Source: Endozoicomonas sp. NE40
GTDB lineage: Bacteria; Pseudomonadota; Gammaproteobacteria; Pseudomonadales; Endozoicomonadaceae
DNA length: 64,000 nt
Direction: 5' to 3'
Assembly: GCF_040549045.1 (NCBI RefSeq)
Contig: NZ_JBEWTB010000002.1
Coordinates: 4,514,501 to 4,578,500 of the forward strand
Part shown: piece by piece, positions 25,327 to 34,190 of the stretch
How the letters are laid out: every line of letters begins with the position of its first letter
Position numbering within the stretch: the stretch's first letter is position 1
Made by a program: the position numbers and the translations under genes
The notes under the pieces: model-generated
Told to the model about the DNA's origin: nothing
What the model saw: the letters and a program-made list of their open reading frames with translations, nothing else
Database searches by the model: none

Positions 25327-25608
25327 TCAGGAGGCTGCAGCCGATAAAACAGAACTGGGTGTCACACCATGCTCAAACGCTATTTTGTGGACCAGTTTAA
25401 GTTGATCTTTTGTCAACAGAGCCTGACGCTCAGAAGTTTCTGTTCCATAATGCCAGTTACAATTATTCAAGTCTCTCCAGCGGAGTTCATGGCAGGCAGC
25501 CCTGAGATTTTTGCCAGCAACACCCGACGTAATTTCTTTGAGAACACGACGGCTGTTGGAATCAATCATGGACAAAATGTTGGTGCGTTTTCTTCTTGTA
25601 AACCACAT
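25327..25608 (-). CDS. Small hypothetical protein
   Basis: A 93-residue basic frame starting MWFTRRKRTNILSMID with a GGGG motif upstream, and ending with KDQLKLVHKIAFEHGVTPSSVLSAAAS. The C-terminal half looks like a helix pair. No family is recognised. It could be the surviving end of a larger gene, since its flanks (25108-25326 and 25609-25867) hold nothing else. Confidence 0.35.
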   Translation of the reverse strand: MWFTRRKRTNILSMIDSNSRRVLKEITSGVAGKNLRAACHELRWRDLNNCNWHYGTETSERQALLTKDQLKLVHKIAFEHGVTPSSVLSAAAS

Positions 25609-25807
25609 ACATACCCCGGCAAGTTATATAATAATTTCTGACTCAGTTATTTATTTTTAGTTAAGTTCTCTATTCAATGTGAGAGTAAGTATATACAAGT
25701 CATTATGCACAGAGAAGGCTGTCACTGGCTTTGCGCGTTGGTAAACGTTTACAGCCACCAAAACTGGCTCAAACTTTATCAATCAGACTGAATTGATCCG
25801 GCAGTTT

Positions 25808-25844
25808 GGTCAAAGTGCTTGCCAATACAGCAGGCACTTTGACC
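25808..25844. terminator. Hairpin downstream of the DUF5718-like gene
   Basis: Perfect 11-bp arms GGTCAAAGTGC and GCACTTTGACC with a 15-base loop, 24 bases beyond the stop of the minus-strand gene. No T-run follows on that strand, so its role as terminator is uncertain. Confidence 0.45.
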
Positions 25845-25867
25845 ACTAATACTATTTATGCATCGTT

Positions 25868-26692
25868 TTATGCAACATTCTGAATCAGGACAGACATACC
25901 TTTATCTGAAAACAGCTCATCCTGCGCCATTTCTGTAATCGTTTCCTGAGAATACTGCTCACCGTCGTATACCACGACAATACTGGTATCACCGGATTGC
26001 AGAAAATGGGTTTCGCCGTATTCGGTATAGCGGGTCGCACCAATACTGATCAGTGCCTGATTAGGATAACCTGCATCCGCCAGGTAAGCGGAAATATCTT
26101 CAGCAGGGCCTTCGTCTTTCTGGTGATTCATTCGATCAATAATCCAGCTCAACAGCTTCTTATGAAAATAGCTGTACCCAATTACCGGGCTGTCTTCACC
26201 ATAACGGGTCATTTGATCGCCACGCTTATGAAAGCTGGCAATACGGAAACGATCAAGAACGCCACCCGGTTCCAGATGATCCAGTGCAATCATGCCACCG
26301 GAAATCCCTTTGGTCTGTTGCCCCCAGTTTTTCTTTTCACTGATTTTCCTGGCACTGGGTTTGCGGATAGAGCAGTCGTTATACGCTGCAAACTTTACCG
26401 GGGTTAATGCCGTTACCTTGCCTTTGTCGTATTGAATATCACACAACAGGGCGACTTCAGGCTCAATCTGCAGATTATCTGCATCATTCGGCGGAACAAT
26501 GGTGTTGTTACACAGCGGATAAGTCGACAGAAAACCAGCTTCCTGAGACGGAACATAGAACGGAAAGATGGCCTTGGGGGCAATCGCTTCTTCCGTTTTC
26601 ACTGCGACAAAGTCTGCTGCTTCACCCGCCTGCTCCAGATGTCCGGCAAAGTTACCGGCAACGCCCAGTCCGATTACGTGTTTGAACGGCAT
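25868..26692 (-). CDS. DUF5718-like protein of unknown function
   Basis: A 274-residue soluble protein. The ATG at 26692 gives the conserved start MPFKHVIGLGVAGNFAGHLEQAGEAADF; a longer frame with 49 extra residues has no support. Conserved-looking blocks are FPFYVP, NLQIEPEVALLCDI, FAAYNDCSIRKPSARKISEKKNWGQQTKG and RIASF. These match my recollection of the DUF5718 group and have the flavour of fumarylacetoacetate hydrolase-like folds (acidic metal-site glutamates in IEPEVALL). No substrate is known. It stands between a hairpin and a broken papain-like gene, and appears intact. Confidence 0.65.
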   Translation of the reverse strand: MPFKHVIGLGVAGNFAGHLEQAGEAADFVAVKTEEAIAPKAIFPFYVPSQEAGFLSTYPLCNNTIVPPNDADNLQIEPEVALLCDIQYDKGKVTALTPVKFAAYNDCSIRKPSARKISEKKNWGQQTKGISGGMIALDHLEPGGVLDRFRIASFHKRGDQMTRYGEDSPVIGYSYFHKKLLSWIIDRMNHQKDEGPAEDISAYLADAGYPNQALISIGATRYTEYGETHFLQSGDTSIVVVYDGEQYSQETITEMAQDELFSDKGMSVLIQNVA

Positions 26693-26927
26693 AATCAATG
26701 AGTCACTTTTGATCTTAATTTGATGGGAACGGGAGTTTACAGGTACGAAAGGAAGAGTTCGAGTTCCCGGAGCAAGGAGAGACAAGGGGTGAAGCAGAAC
26801 TGCAAAAGCCAGCTCTAACCATTGTGGCAGGTCAGGCACCTCCCGGTGCCAGGCATGATGATAAATAGATAGCCATTAATGGTATAAGCTCCGCCTGCAC
26901 TTTGAAAGATTCCCAGATAACTGATCT

Positions 26928-27327
26928 CTATGATCTTGCGCCAGTGCTGGCTAAGTTCTCCCCAGGGGTAGATATCAATCTTGCTGCCCCCGGCGGGTTG
27001 GCATAGTCGTCCTCAAAGCGGATGTCTACCGACTCATTATGCGCCGCGGCGATAAAGTCCCTGATGGTGCGAATATGGCGGTAGAACTGTTGATTGCTGT
27101 CAATGACATAGACATAGTGGCGACTGTCGACAACAAGGTTGTAGGCATGGTCTTCCGTCTCGGCAGTGTAGACCTGGTTGATACCCTGACCGGTGAGATA
27201 GGCCAGCAATATTGTGGGGCGATTCCATGCCCGTCTGAATTGCACAGTGTACGCCGTTGCCGTGGATATTGAGCCCACCATAGGGGTTGATGCAGGCCAG
27301 ACTTTCACTGAGGTCTCTCAAACTCAT
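26928..27327 (-). pseudogene. Frameshifted papain-fold toxin-like gene
   Basis: Two overlapping minus-strand frames make one protein if a single base is skipped near 27222-27235. The first gives MSLRDLSESLACINPYGG... VHCAIQT. The second continues AWNRPTILLAYLTGQG, then EDHAYNLVVDSRHYVYVIDSNQQFY. Read together they show the order of papain-like toxin domains: Asn-Pro-(Tyr)-Gly-Gly, a Cys before a helix, a HAYN motif and a D-x-Q motif, i.e. a Cys-His-Asp set. Such domains occur as deamidase or protease tips of bacterial toxins and effectors. The joined product would have about 133 residues. The family call rests on motif order only. Confidence 0.5.
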
Positions 27328-27381
27328 GATGCAGCGCTCTCAGTTAAAAAGAAAACTCAGAAAAAAAAGAACCGTTAGCGG

Positions 27382-30099
27382 TCAGCGAGACCGGATCAGA
27401 TCGACCTGAGTGGCCCTCTGCAGGGTTTCTTCCAGGGTTTTACAAATGGTTCTTGCAAACTCGGGATCATTAACGGGTTGTTTCTGGCTGTCGGTAATGT
27501 AAAAGCGGTCTTCAACCTTTTCTCCGAAGGTGGCAATTTTGGCATTATGCACCTGCAGGTTAAGCGACATGAAGGTACGGCCTATTTTGGCCAGCAGTCC
27601 TGGACGGTCGGTCGCTTTTATTTCCAGCAGGGTGCGGCGGATGCCGGGAATGTTGCTGATCAGTACTTCCGGCTTTCGGGCAAAGTGGCGCAGTTTTCTG
27701 GGCGTCCGGCGGCTGATCAGGTCCGGGAAATCATCAGTATTCTCCAGAATTAATTGCAGGTGACGTTTGATTTGCCGGATGCGTTTCGGGTTGTGTCCAA
27801 TGGCACGCCCGTCGTCTTCCAGTACCGTAAAGGTATCCATGCTGTAGTTATCCGACGAGGTGATGATTCTGGCGTCCTGAATGCTCAGGTGCAGCTGGTC
27901 CAGTGCCGCAACGGCAGCCGCAAACAGGTTGGGCTGATCCGGTGTATAGATAAACACCCGTGACCCGCCAAGGTCCTGCTGGTCAGTATCAGTCTCCTGA
28001 ACAATCACCAGAGGTTTGTTGTTGTCATGGTTCAGAATGTTTTCTGTGTGCCATGCAATTTCCCGGGAGTTATGCCGGGTAAAGTACTCAATGCCCAGTG
28101 CTGACCAGAGCCGGGTGATAGTTTGCTGATCCAGCGCTTTATCAGCCAGTCTTTTCAGTGCGCGTTCCTTAACACCTGCAACCCGGTCGTGTACATCCGT
28201 CAGGCTGCTCATGTCGCCTTCCAGCATGCGCCGTGTGCGACGATAAAGCTGTTGCAGGAGTGAAGAGCGCCAGCCGTTCCAGAGCTCCGAATTGGTGGCG
28301 TTGATATCGGCTACGGTTAACAGGTAAAGAAAGTTCAGGTAGTTAACGGAACCCATTTTTCGGGCAAAGTCCTGAATGACCTGAGGGTCGGACAGATCCT
28401 GCTTTTGTGCCGTGGTAGACAGTGTCAGGTGCTCTTTGACCAGCCAGACAACAAGTCGGGTGTCGTTAGATTTCAGACCGTGGCGACGACAGAACAGCTC
28501 GGCATCAACAGCACCCAGCTGTGAATGGTCGCCACCACGGCCTTTGCCGATATCATGGTAAATGGCGGCAATGTAGAGCAGTTCAGGATTTTTGATGGCC
28601 CGGATCAGCTGAGAGGCAACGGGATAACGCTGCTCGTTTTCCTTGTAGGTGAAACTGCGCAGATGTTTGACCAGCAGCAGTGTATGTGCATCAACGGTAT
28701 AGGAGTGAAACAGGTCAAACTGCATCTGTCCGACAATGCGGCCAAATTCCGGCAGGTAGCGCCCGAGAATGCCATACCTTGCCATGCGCCGAAGGTTGGC
28801 AGTAAGGGCATAGGGAGCCTGTAGCAGTTTGATAAACTGTTTGGCGCAGCGCGGGTCTTTACGAAACTCGTTGTCAACCAGATGCCGGTGTTCCCTGAGC
28901 AGGCGGATGGTTTCTGCGGTGGGGCCAAGTATGTTGGCATCCCTGGTCATCAGGACAAACATTTCCAGCATGGCGGGCGGGTGTTCGCTGAATACCGCCG
29001 GGCTGGTGGTTTCGATGTACTGATTACGAACCTGAAACCGCTCGTTGATGGGTGTAATGACCTGCGGCAGGTCGGCGTTCAGGATAGCGTCGTCAAAATG
29101 TTGCAGCAACAGGTCTTTCAGCTGTCCAACAATCAATACGGTGCGGAAGTAACTCTGCATAAACTGTTCGACAGCCAGAGAGTCGTTATGGTCATGATAA
29201 CCGAACAGGTTAGCGAGGGTGCGTTGATGGTCGAACAGCAGGCGATCTTCGCAGCGACCAGAGATAAAATGCAGTCCCCAGCGCACTCTCCACAGGAAGG
29301 CTTTGCAGCGCTGCAACTGCTGGTGTTCGTTGTGGCTGAGAAAACCGATCTCCACCAGTTCTTTCAGGTCGTGTGTGCCAAAGTGACGCCGGGTAACCCA
29401 GCCCAGCATGTGGATATCGCGGATGCCTCCGGGGGAGCTTTTGATATTGGGTTCCAGTTTGTATTCAGAGTCATCGTATTTGCGGTGTCGATCCCGCTGT
29501 TCTTCAAACTTTGCCTGCAGGTACTCTTTGCTGGGCCACATGTGTTCAGGGCTGATGCGCTCGTGCAATCTTTCTGACAGTGCCTCGGGGCCTGACAGCA
29601 GCCGGGCTTCCAGCAGATTGGTCACAATCGTCAGGTCGTTCACGGCCTGCAGGGCGCACTCATCAACAGAGCGAACACTGGAGCCTACTTTCAGGCCGAT
29701 ATCCCACAGCAGGGTGAGAAAACGCTCGATATTATCCTTGTGAGTGCTGTAGGTGTTATCTGACAGAAGCAGCAGAATGTCGATATCTGAAGCCGGGTGC
29801 AGCTCTCCCCGCCCATACCCGCCTACAGCCAGCAGGGCAATGTCGCAGCCATTGTTCCAGCCCAGATGTTCCCAGGCGACCGTTAGGATTTCATCCATAA
29901 ACCAGGTCTGGGCGTCGACCAGTGTTTCAATACTTATCTCTTCTCTGAACCACTGGTCAAGCCGTTCACGGGCTGTCCTGATGGCTTTTTTGTAGGCAGG
30001 GATGGCGCTGTTGGAGAGCGTGATGTCGGCACGAAACTGGCTGCGATTGAACAGCTCGGTTCTGAGTGACTGGGGAACCTGTAGGCTGGTCGTTATCAT
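27382..30099 (-). CDS. glnD: Bifunctional [protein-PII] uridylyltransferase / uridylyl-removing enzyme
   Basis: A 905-residue nitrogen sensor that adds UMP to PII proteins when glutamine is low and removes it when glutamine is high. Domains in order: the nucleotidyltransferase with GGYGRGELHPASDIDILLL (about 93-111, catalytic Asp pair), the PII-uridylyltransferase helical domain, the HD hydrolase domain with IYHDIGKGRGGDHSQLG (about 515-531), and two ACT domains (FAAAVAALDQLHLSIQDARI and RPGLLAKIGRTFMSLNLQVHNAKIATFGEKVEDRFYI). All catalytic residues I can check are present. The length fits the family (about 890). It lies downstream of map on the same strand, as in E. coli (map-glnD), separated by a hairpin. 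Confidence 0.96.
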   Translation of the reverse strand: MITTSLQVPQSLRTELFNRSQFRADITLSNSAIPAYKKAIRTARERLDQWFREEISIETLVDAQTWFMDEILTVAWEHLGWNNGCDIALLAVGGYGRGELHPASDIDILLLLSDNTYSTHKDNIERFLTLLWDIGLKVGSSVRSVDECALQAVNDLTIVTNLLEARLLSGPEALSERLHERISPEHMWPSKEYLQAKFEEQRDRHRKYDDSEYKLEPNIKSSPGGIRDIHMLGWVTRRHFGTHDLKELVEIGFLSHNEHQQLQRCKAFLWRVRWGLHFISGRCEDRLLFDHQRTLANLFGYHDHNDSLAVEQFMQSYFRTVLIVGQLKDLLLQHFDDAILNADLPQVITPINERFQVRNQYIETTSPAVFSEHPPAMLEMFVLMTRDANILGPTAETIRLLREHRHLVDNEFRKDPRCAKQFIKLLQAPYALTANLRRMARYGILGRYLPEFGRIVGQMQFDLFHSYTVDAHTLLLVKHLRSFTYKENEQRYPVASQLIRAIKNPELLYIAAIYHDIGKGRGGDHSQLGAVDAELFCRRHGLKSNDTRLVVWLVKEHLTLSTTAQKQDLSDPQVIQDFARKMGSVNYLNFLYLLTVADINATNSELWNGWRSSLLQQLYRRTRRMLEGDMSSLTDVHDRVAGVKERALKRLADKALDQQTITRLWSALGIEYFTRHNSREIAWHTENILNHDNNKPLVIVQETDTDQQDLGGSRVFIYTPDQPNLFAAAVAALDQLHLSIQDARIITSSDNYSMDTFTVLEDDGRAIGHNPKRIRQIKRHLQLILENTDDFPDLISRRTPRKLRHFARKPEVLISNIPGIRRTLLEIKATDRPGLLAKIGRTFMSLNLQVHNAKIATFGEKVEDRFYITDSQKQPVNDPEFARTICKTLEETLQRATQVDLIRSR

Positions 30100-30193
30100 G
30101 TTGAAACCTGATGGCTGGTCGCTGTTGTTGTACTATTTCCTTTTCGCCGGAGTTGCCCTTTTAGCAAGAGCTGCCCTTTTCGCAAGAGCTGCA

Positions 30194-30221
30194 AAGGAGC
30201 CTGCTCGCCGTCAGGCTCCTT
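30194..30221 (-). terminator. Hairpin between map and glnD
   Basis: Perfect 10-bp arms AAGGAGCCTG and CAGGCTCCTT with an 8-base loop, 8 bases past the map stop. A direct repeat GCAAGAGCTGC follows just beyond it on the left. It should end most map transcripts before glnD. Confidence 0.65.
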
Positions 30222-30229
30222 GCTGGCAG

Positions 30230-31021
30230 TCAGAAGTTCTCTTCTGAACGTCGGGTCAGTACTTCAACGCCGTCGGCAGTGACCAGCAGGGTATGTTCCC
30301 ACTGGGCAGAAGGACGATGATCTTTGGTGACTGCTGTCCAGCCGTCTCCCAGCAGTTTGGTATTTTTCTTGCCGGCGTTGATCATTGGCTCGATGGTGAA
30401 GGTCATGCCTTCGCGCAGAATACAGTCGTTATTTTCGTTGTAGCCGTTGTAATGCAGCACCTGCGGGTCTTCGTGGAAGCCTTTGCCAATACCGTGACCA
30501 CAGTACTCTTCTACCACAGTAAAGTGGTTGGCGTGGGCATGCTCCTGGATAATACGACCAATGTCGCTCAGGCGTACGCCCGGGCGTACCTGGGCAATGG
30601 CCTTGTAGAGGCACTCCTGGGTGACTTGCACAAGGCGCTCATTGAACGGCTGGGTATTGCCAATAATGAACATCTTACTGGTGTCGCCATGATAGCCGTC
30701 TTTGATAACGGTAACGTCGATGTTCATGACATCGCCTTTCTTCAGCTTTTTCTCGCCGGGAATGCCGTGGCAGACGACATGGTTGATGGATGTGCAGATA
30801 GACTTTGGAAAGCCCGGTCGCCCCGGTGCTGCGCCATAGTTCAGGGGAGCCGGAATGGCGTTTTGTTCATTGACGATGTAGTCATGGCACAGGCGGTCCA
30901 GCTCTTCGGTGGTGATGCCTGCCCTGACGTGCGGGGTAATCATTTCCAGCACTTGTGCTGCCAGGCGTCCGGCAATGCGCATGCCTTCGATATCTTCAGG
31001 GGTTTTAATAATTACGTTCAT
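30230..31021 (-). CDS. map: Type I methionine aminopeptidase
   Basis: A 263-residue enzyme that removes the N-terminal methionine from new proteins. Metal ligands are visible: Asp in NIDVTVIKDGYHGDTSKMF (two Asp), His in VEEYCGHGIGKGFHEDPQVLHY, Glu in GMTFTIEPMINAG, and Glu in SAQWEHTLLVTADGVEVLT. The start IIKTPEDIEGMRIAGRLAAQVLEMI is the normal one and the length matches E. coli (264). In E. coli map and rpsB are divergent neighbours; here about 3.2 kb of accessory DNA separates them. Confidence 0.97.
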   Translation of the reverse strand: MNVIIKTPEDIEGMRIAGRLAAQVLEMITPHVRAGITTEELDRLCHDYIVNEQNAIPAPLNYGAAPGRPGFPKSICTSINHVVCHGIPGEKKLKKGDVMNIDVTVIKDGYHGDTSKMFIIGNTQPFNERLVQVTQECLYKAIAQVRPGVRLSDIGRIIQEHAHANHFTVVEEYCGHGIGKGFHEDPQVLHYNGYNENNDCILREGMTFTIEPMINAGKKNTKLLGDGWTAVTKDHRPSAQWEHTLLVTADGVEVLTRRSEENF

Positions 31022-31383
31022 AGAAATAAACTGGTTGTCAGCCGTCGGGTCGGGTGATTGGGTAGTAATAGGGCGATTCTAACAGAAGTTGTGTGTGATA
31101 TTCATGCAGAGTTGGGCTACTTTTCTAATTGGCGTTGTCATCACTTTTCAAACTACACCTGTCAAGTCTCTCCTGGTGTTTCGCCCAGTATTTCGAAAGT
31201 ACCGTAGTGTTTCAAATTCTGTTGTAAAAAACTCACCCAGACCTGTCAGCCAGATCAATGCGTAAAATCAGAGTGGTAGTGTGAATGAGAATGTGAGACC
31301 CGGCTGTGTCGACACACCTCAGAGGCTGAACTGGGTCAGATGTTGTTGTGACAGTAGGGATGGTTAGTAACGGGCGGTTTGAC
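31022..31383. other. map promoter side and edge of an inserted segment, no gene
   Basis: The stretch should hold the map promoter. No small gene, strong hairpin or named operator could be supported. The similarity to aldehyde dehydrogenase begins abruptly near 31384, so the right part is either deleted or foreign DNA. Confidence 0.35.
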
Positions 31384-32320
31384 TTCATGGAAATGCTGGC
31401 AGTGGCTGAAACCTGGGATAATGGTAAGGCTGTGAGAGAAACGCTGGCAGCCGATGTACCACTGATGGCGGATCATTTTTGCTATTTTGCGGGTTGTATC
31501 CGGGCTCAGGAAGGTGCTACAGCAGAAATAGACCACAATACCATCGCTTACCATTTCCATGAGCCACTTGGTGTGGTTGGGCAGATTATTACCTGGAATT
31601 TTCCGTTACTGATGGCTGGCTGGAAGCTGGCGCCCGCACTGGCTGCGGGAAACTGCGTGGTGATGAAATCCGCTGAGCAGACGCCTGCCTCGATTCTGGT
31701 GTTAATGGAGTTGATCAGAGACTTACTGCCGCCAGGTGTTATCAATATTGTTAATGGTTATGGTGCCGAGGCGGGTCAGGCACTGGCAACCAGCAAGCGG
31801 ATTGCCAAGGTTGCTTTTACCGGTTCAACGCCGGTTGGTTCTCATATTCTTAAATGCACGGCGGAAAATATTATCCCCTCAACAGTGGAGCTGGGTGGCA
31901 AGTCTCCGAATATTTATTTTGCCGATGTGATTCAGCACGAGGATGAGTATCTGAGCAAGTGTGTTGAAGGCACTGTGCTGGGTTTCTTCAACCAGGGCGA
32001 GGTATGCAGCTGTCCGGCCCGGGTGCTGATACGGGAATCTATATACGACGAATTCATTTCAATGGTCGTCAGGAGGATTGAGGCGATCACCCGTAGTAAT
32101 CCCCTTGATACAGAAACCCAGGTTGGGGCGCAGGCGTCAGGGGCTAGAGGCTGGTCGGGTCTGGATGAGCTGTTACCATCAGTATCCGGCCCATGCAGTC
32201 TTTGGCGGTTATAAACAATCAGGTATAGGGCGCGAGACCCACAATTATGCTCTGGGACATTGTCAGCAAATCAAGAATCTGCTGGTGAGTTATGACATCA
32301 ACCCGTTAGGTTTCTTCTGA
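31384..32320 (+). pseudogene. Aldehyde dehydrogenase remnant with lost start and internal deletion
   Basis: NAD(P)-dependent aldehyde dehydrogenases of this group have about 506 residues. Here the similarity starts in the middle of the N-terminal domain (EMLAVAETWDNGKAVRETLAAD) and runs through HEPLGVVGQIITWNFPLLM, the catalytic Glu segment TVELGGKSPN and the nucleophile segment FFNQGEVCSCPARVL to about 32139. About 200 codons are then missing, and the C-terminal end resumes in another frame: GRVWMSCYHQYPAHAVFGGYKQSGIGRETH to LVSYDINPLGFF. The catalytic cysteine region is kept, but the protein cannot fold normally. It has no plausible start codon at the true N-terminus. Confidence 0.85.
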
Positions 32321-32341
32321 GAACATTTCTGAAATGAATGA

Positions 32342-33841
32342 TCAGATTCTGAGCCATTTTCGAGCCTGTTCAACATGTTCTGTCGTCCATCCTTTCAGGT
32401 TGTTCAGGTACTCGGTTTCTTTGTCAGCCAGGTTCCAGAGTTTCGGCAGGTCAGCAAAGGATTCGGCTTCGCTGCTGGCCTCTATCTGTTCCTGAATGTT
32501 GGCCATATCTTCGTGCAGGCGAGCTTTCTGCCCAACGAAAATTTCCAGCAGTGCCAGTTTTCGCGTTTTGTCATTCGCAGAAGTAATCAGCGATGAAAGG
32601 GCCAGGAGATTGCCGTGTCCGGATTTTAGCACTGTCAGTTGCTGGCCCCAGCTGTCCGGATCGTCTCCGGTATGCTGTGCGGTTGTGCGACGGGCTTTCT
32701 CAAACTGTGGCATAAGCTGGTCATGGGGCAGGGATGTGTTCTGAAGCAGTTTCTCAAACTGATCCCTCAGATTGAGCTGGGATTCAGATTCGTTTTTCAG
32801 CGATATCTGCTGCTCAAACAGCTCTGCGGCAGTCGCTAGCAGCTTTTTCTCAAGGTTGGTGCGGATGGCGGGGTCTTCGACAATGCTGTTCGTCCAGGTC
32901 TGGAAATCTAGCAGCAGAAACAGGTTTAAATCATCTGGGTTGCAGCTTTTCGCTTTTTTACGGCAGCGGTCCAGAAAATTGGAGGCTTCCCGGCTGAAGG
33001 GCTGAGGATAGGCCTGCTCTTTGAGACTGTCCAGCTCGTGCGAAAACGGATAGGTCTGAACATGCTCCATCTGAATCTTGTTCCAGCTGTAGACTGTTTC
33101 AGGTTTTTTGGTTTCAGCCGTTTCCTGCTTTTCTTCAGGCTCGGGGGAATCTGTTTTTTCCAGTTGTTCCTGGAGCAGCCGGTACACTACATCATCTTCT
33201 GCTTCAGGCTCTGTAGTTATCTGGTCAAGGTAGCTGGCAATCTTCGGGTGAGAAGTTCTCAGCGATGGGTGCTCAAGCAGGGTTTCCAGTAACACCTGCA
33301 GATCCGCCTGCTGTTCCGGGTCAGAGTTGTCTGCAACAAGCTTGTCCCACTGTTTTTCGATTTTTTCAGAGAATAGCGCCTGGATGAGCCGCCTCCTTGC
33401 CCTGGGGCTGGGAGTGTGGGAAGCAATGGTGTCTGACAGCTTAAGAAGCTCAGAAGGTGTGCTGGCCTTTTGCGTTTCGGCCTGGATTAGTTGCTCCATT
33501 CTGGAACTGTAGGTTTTGGTCAGTTTTTCCTGTTTTTCTGGCTTCAGGCTGGTGATGCTGCTTCTGAGGTTGACGAGTTCTTCAATGCTTCCGGCGCTGT
33601 TAAGCTGCTTTGAGAGGCTTCTGGTGGTGACCTGTCTGCTGGATAGTGTGTTTTTCTGCGGTTTGGGGTTGCCCTCCCTTAACCCTTTCGTTGCTTCTGA
33701 GTTTGAAGGACTGACCTTGCGATGCTGGTGGGTACCGGCTGGCACTTTTTTAGCCGCGTCGGGTTTGGCCGCGTCAGGTTGTGCAGAAATAAGATGCTCG
33801 CTGGCTGCTATTCCCTGCAGGTTGCTGAGATCTCTGGCCAT
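32342..33841 (-). CDS. Hypothetical 499-residue acidic helical protein
   Basis: I do not recognise this protein. The start has both AAAGGA and GGAG nearby, giving MARDLSNLQGIAASEH. There is no signal peptide. The first 75 residues are low-complexity and polar, rich in Lys, Pro, Ser and Gln; the rest is Glu/Leu-rich and predicted helical with coiled-coil-like stretches (LVNLRSSITSLKPEKQEKLTKTYSSRMEQLIQAETQ, ENLEKKLLATAAELFEQQISLKNESE type). An acidic linker EEKQETAETKKPE lies near the middle. A polar disordered N-terminus on a cytoplasmic helical protein recalls type III effectors, but nothing proves it. It sits between map and rpsB, where no gene is found in E. coli. Confidence 0.6.
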   Translation of the reverse strand: MARDLSNLQGIAASEHLISAQPDAAKPDAAKKVPAGTHQHRKVSPSNSEATKGLREGNPKPQKNTLSSRQVTTRSLSKQLNSAGSIEELVNLRSSITSLKPEKQEKLTKTYSSRMEQLIQAETQKASTPSELLKLSDTIASHTPSPRARRRLIQALFSEKIEKQWDKLVADNSDPEQQADLQVLLETLLEHPSLRTSHPKIASYLDQITTEPEAEDDVVYRLLQEQLEKTDSPEPEEKQETAETKKPETVYSWNKIQMEHVQTYPFSHELDSLKEQAYPQPFSREASNFLDRCRKKAKSCNPDDLNLFLLLDFQTWTNSIVEDPAIRTNLEKKLLATAAELFEQQISLKNESESQLNLRDQFEKLLQNTSLPHDQLMPQFEKARRTTAQHTGDDPDSWGQQLTVLKSGHGNLLALSSLITSANDKTRKLALLEIFVGQKARLHEDMANIQEQIEASSEAESFADLPKLWNLADKETEYLNNLKGWTTEHVEQARKWLRI

Positions 33842-34190
33842 TATCCTTTATCTCCGTGAGCACATAGTTTAAGACTAGCCATTGCGCAGCAGGGCAGGCA
33901 GGTCAGGAAATGTCCTGACTCTGGCGGTGAAAGGTGGGTGAAAGGTTTTCGTTCGTTTTTTTTTGTGGTATAAATCGCCGTCTTCGTTAAATGGGGTCTG
34001 TCTGCAAGCCATTCTGGCCTGTTATCAGCCTCCCTGAATCGAAGCTTTTTAAACTATTTACAGAACTCACATGCACCGTCACATGACTCAGGGTGCCCAA
34101 AGGTTTGATGGTTCTTTGAAAGGTCAAGCCTGCCAGGGGTCGAACTCATGGGGTGCGTGGAGGCATAACCCTGTTTCAGGAGAGATAAAA
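33842..34190. other. rpsB upstream and leader region, no gene
   Basis: Holds the likely rpsB promoter (33946-33974) and a leader of roughly 210 bases. Long rpsB leaders in gammaproteobacteria carry the element through which S2 represses its own operon; I cannot verify the structure here by eye. Confidence 0.45.
33946..33974 (+). promoter_or_regulatory. Candidate sigma-70 promoter for rpsB-tsf
   Basis: An extended -10 TGGTATAAA ending at 33974 is preceded at 17 bases by a weak -35 (TTTTCG). A GC-rich discriminator (TCGCCG) follows, as in growth-rate-controlled ribosomal promoters. A T-run lies between the elements. Confidence 0.5.

Noticed and set aside
25808..25844. attC or integron site from the long inverted repeat
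   Set aside because: The perfect arms lack the RYYYAAC/GTTRRRY core sites and the imperfect pairing of attC sites; there is no integrase or cassette array nearby.
28882..29577. A 231-codon + strand frame inside glnD
   Set aside because: Antisense to the uridylyltransferase domain of glnD, which has all its motifs.
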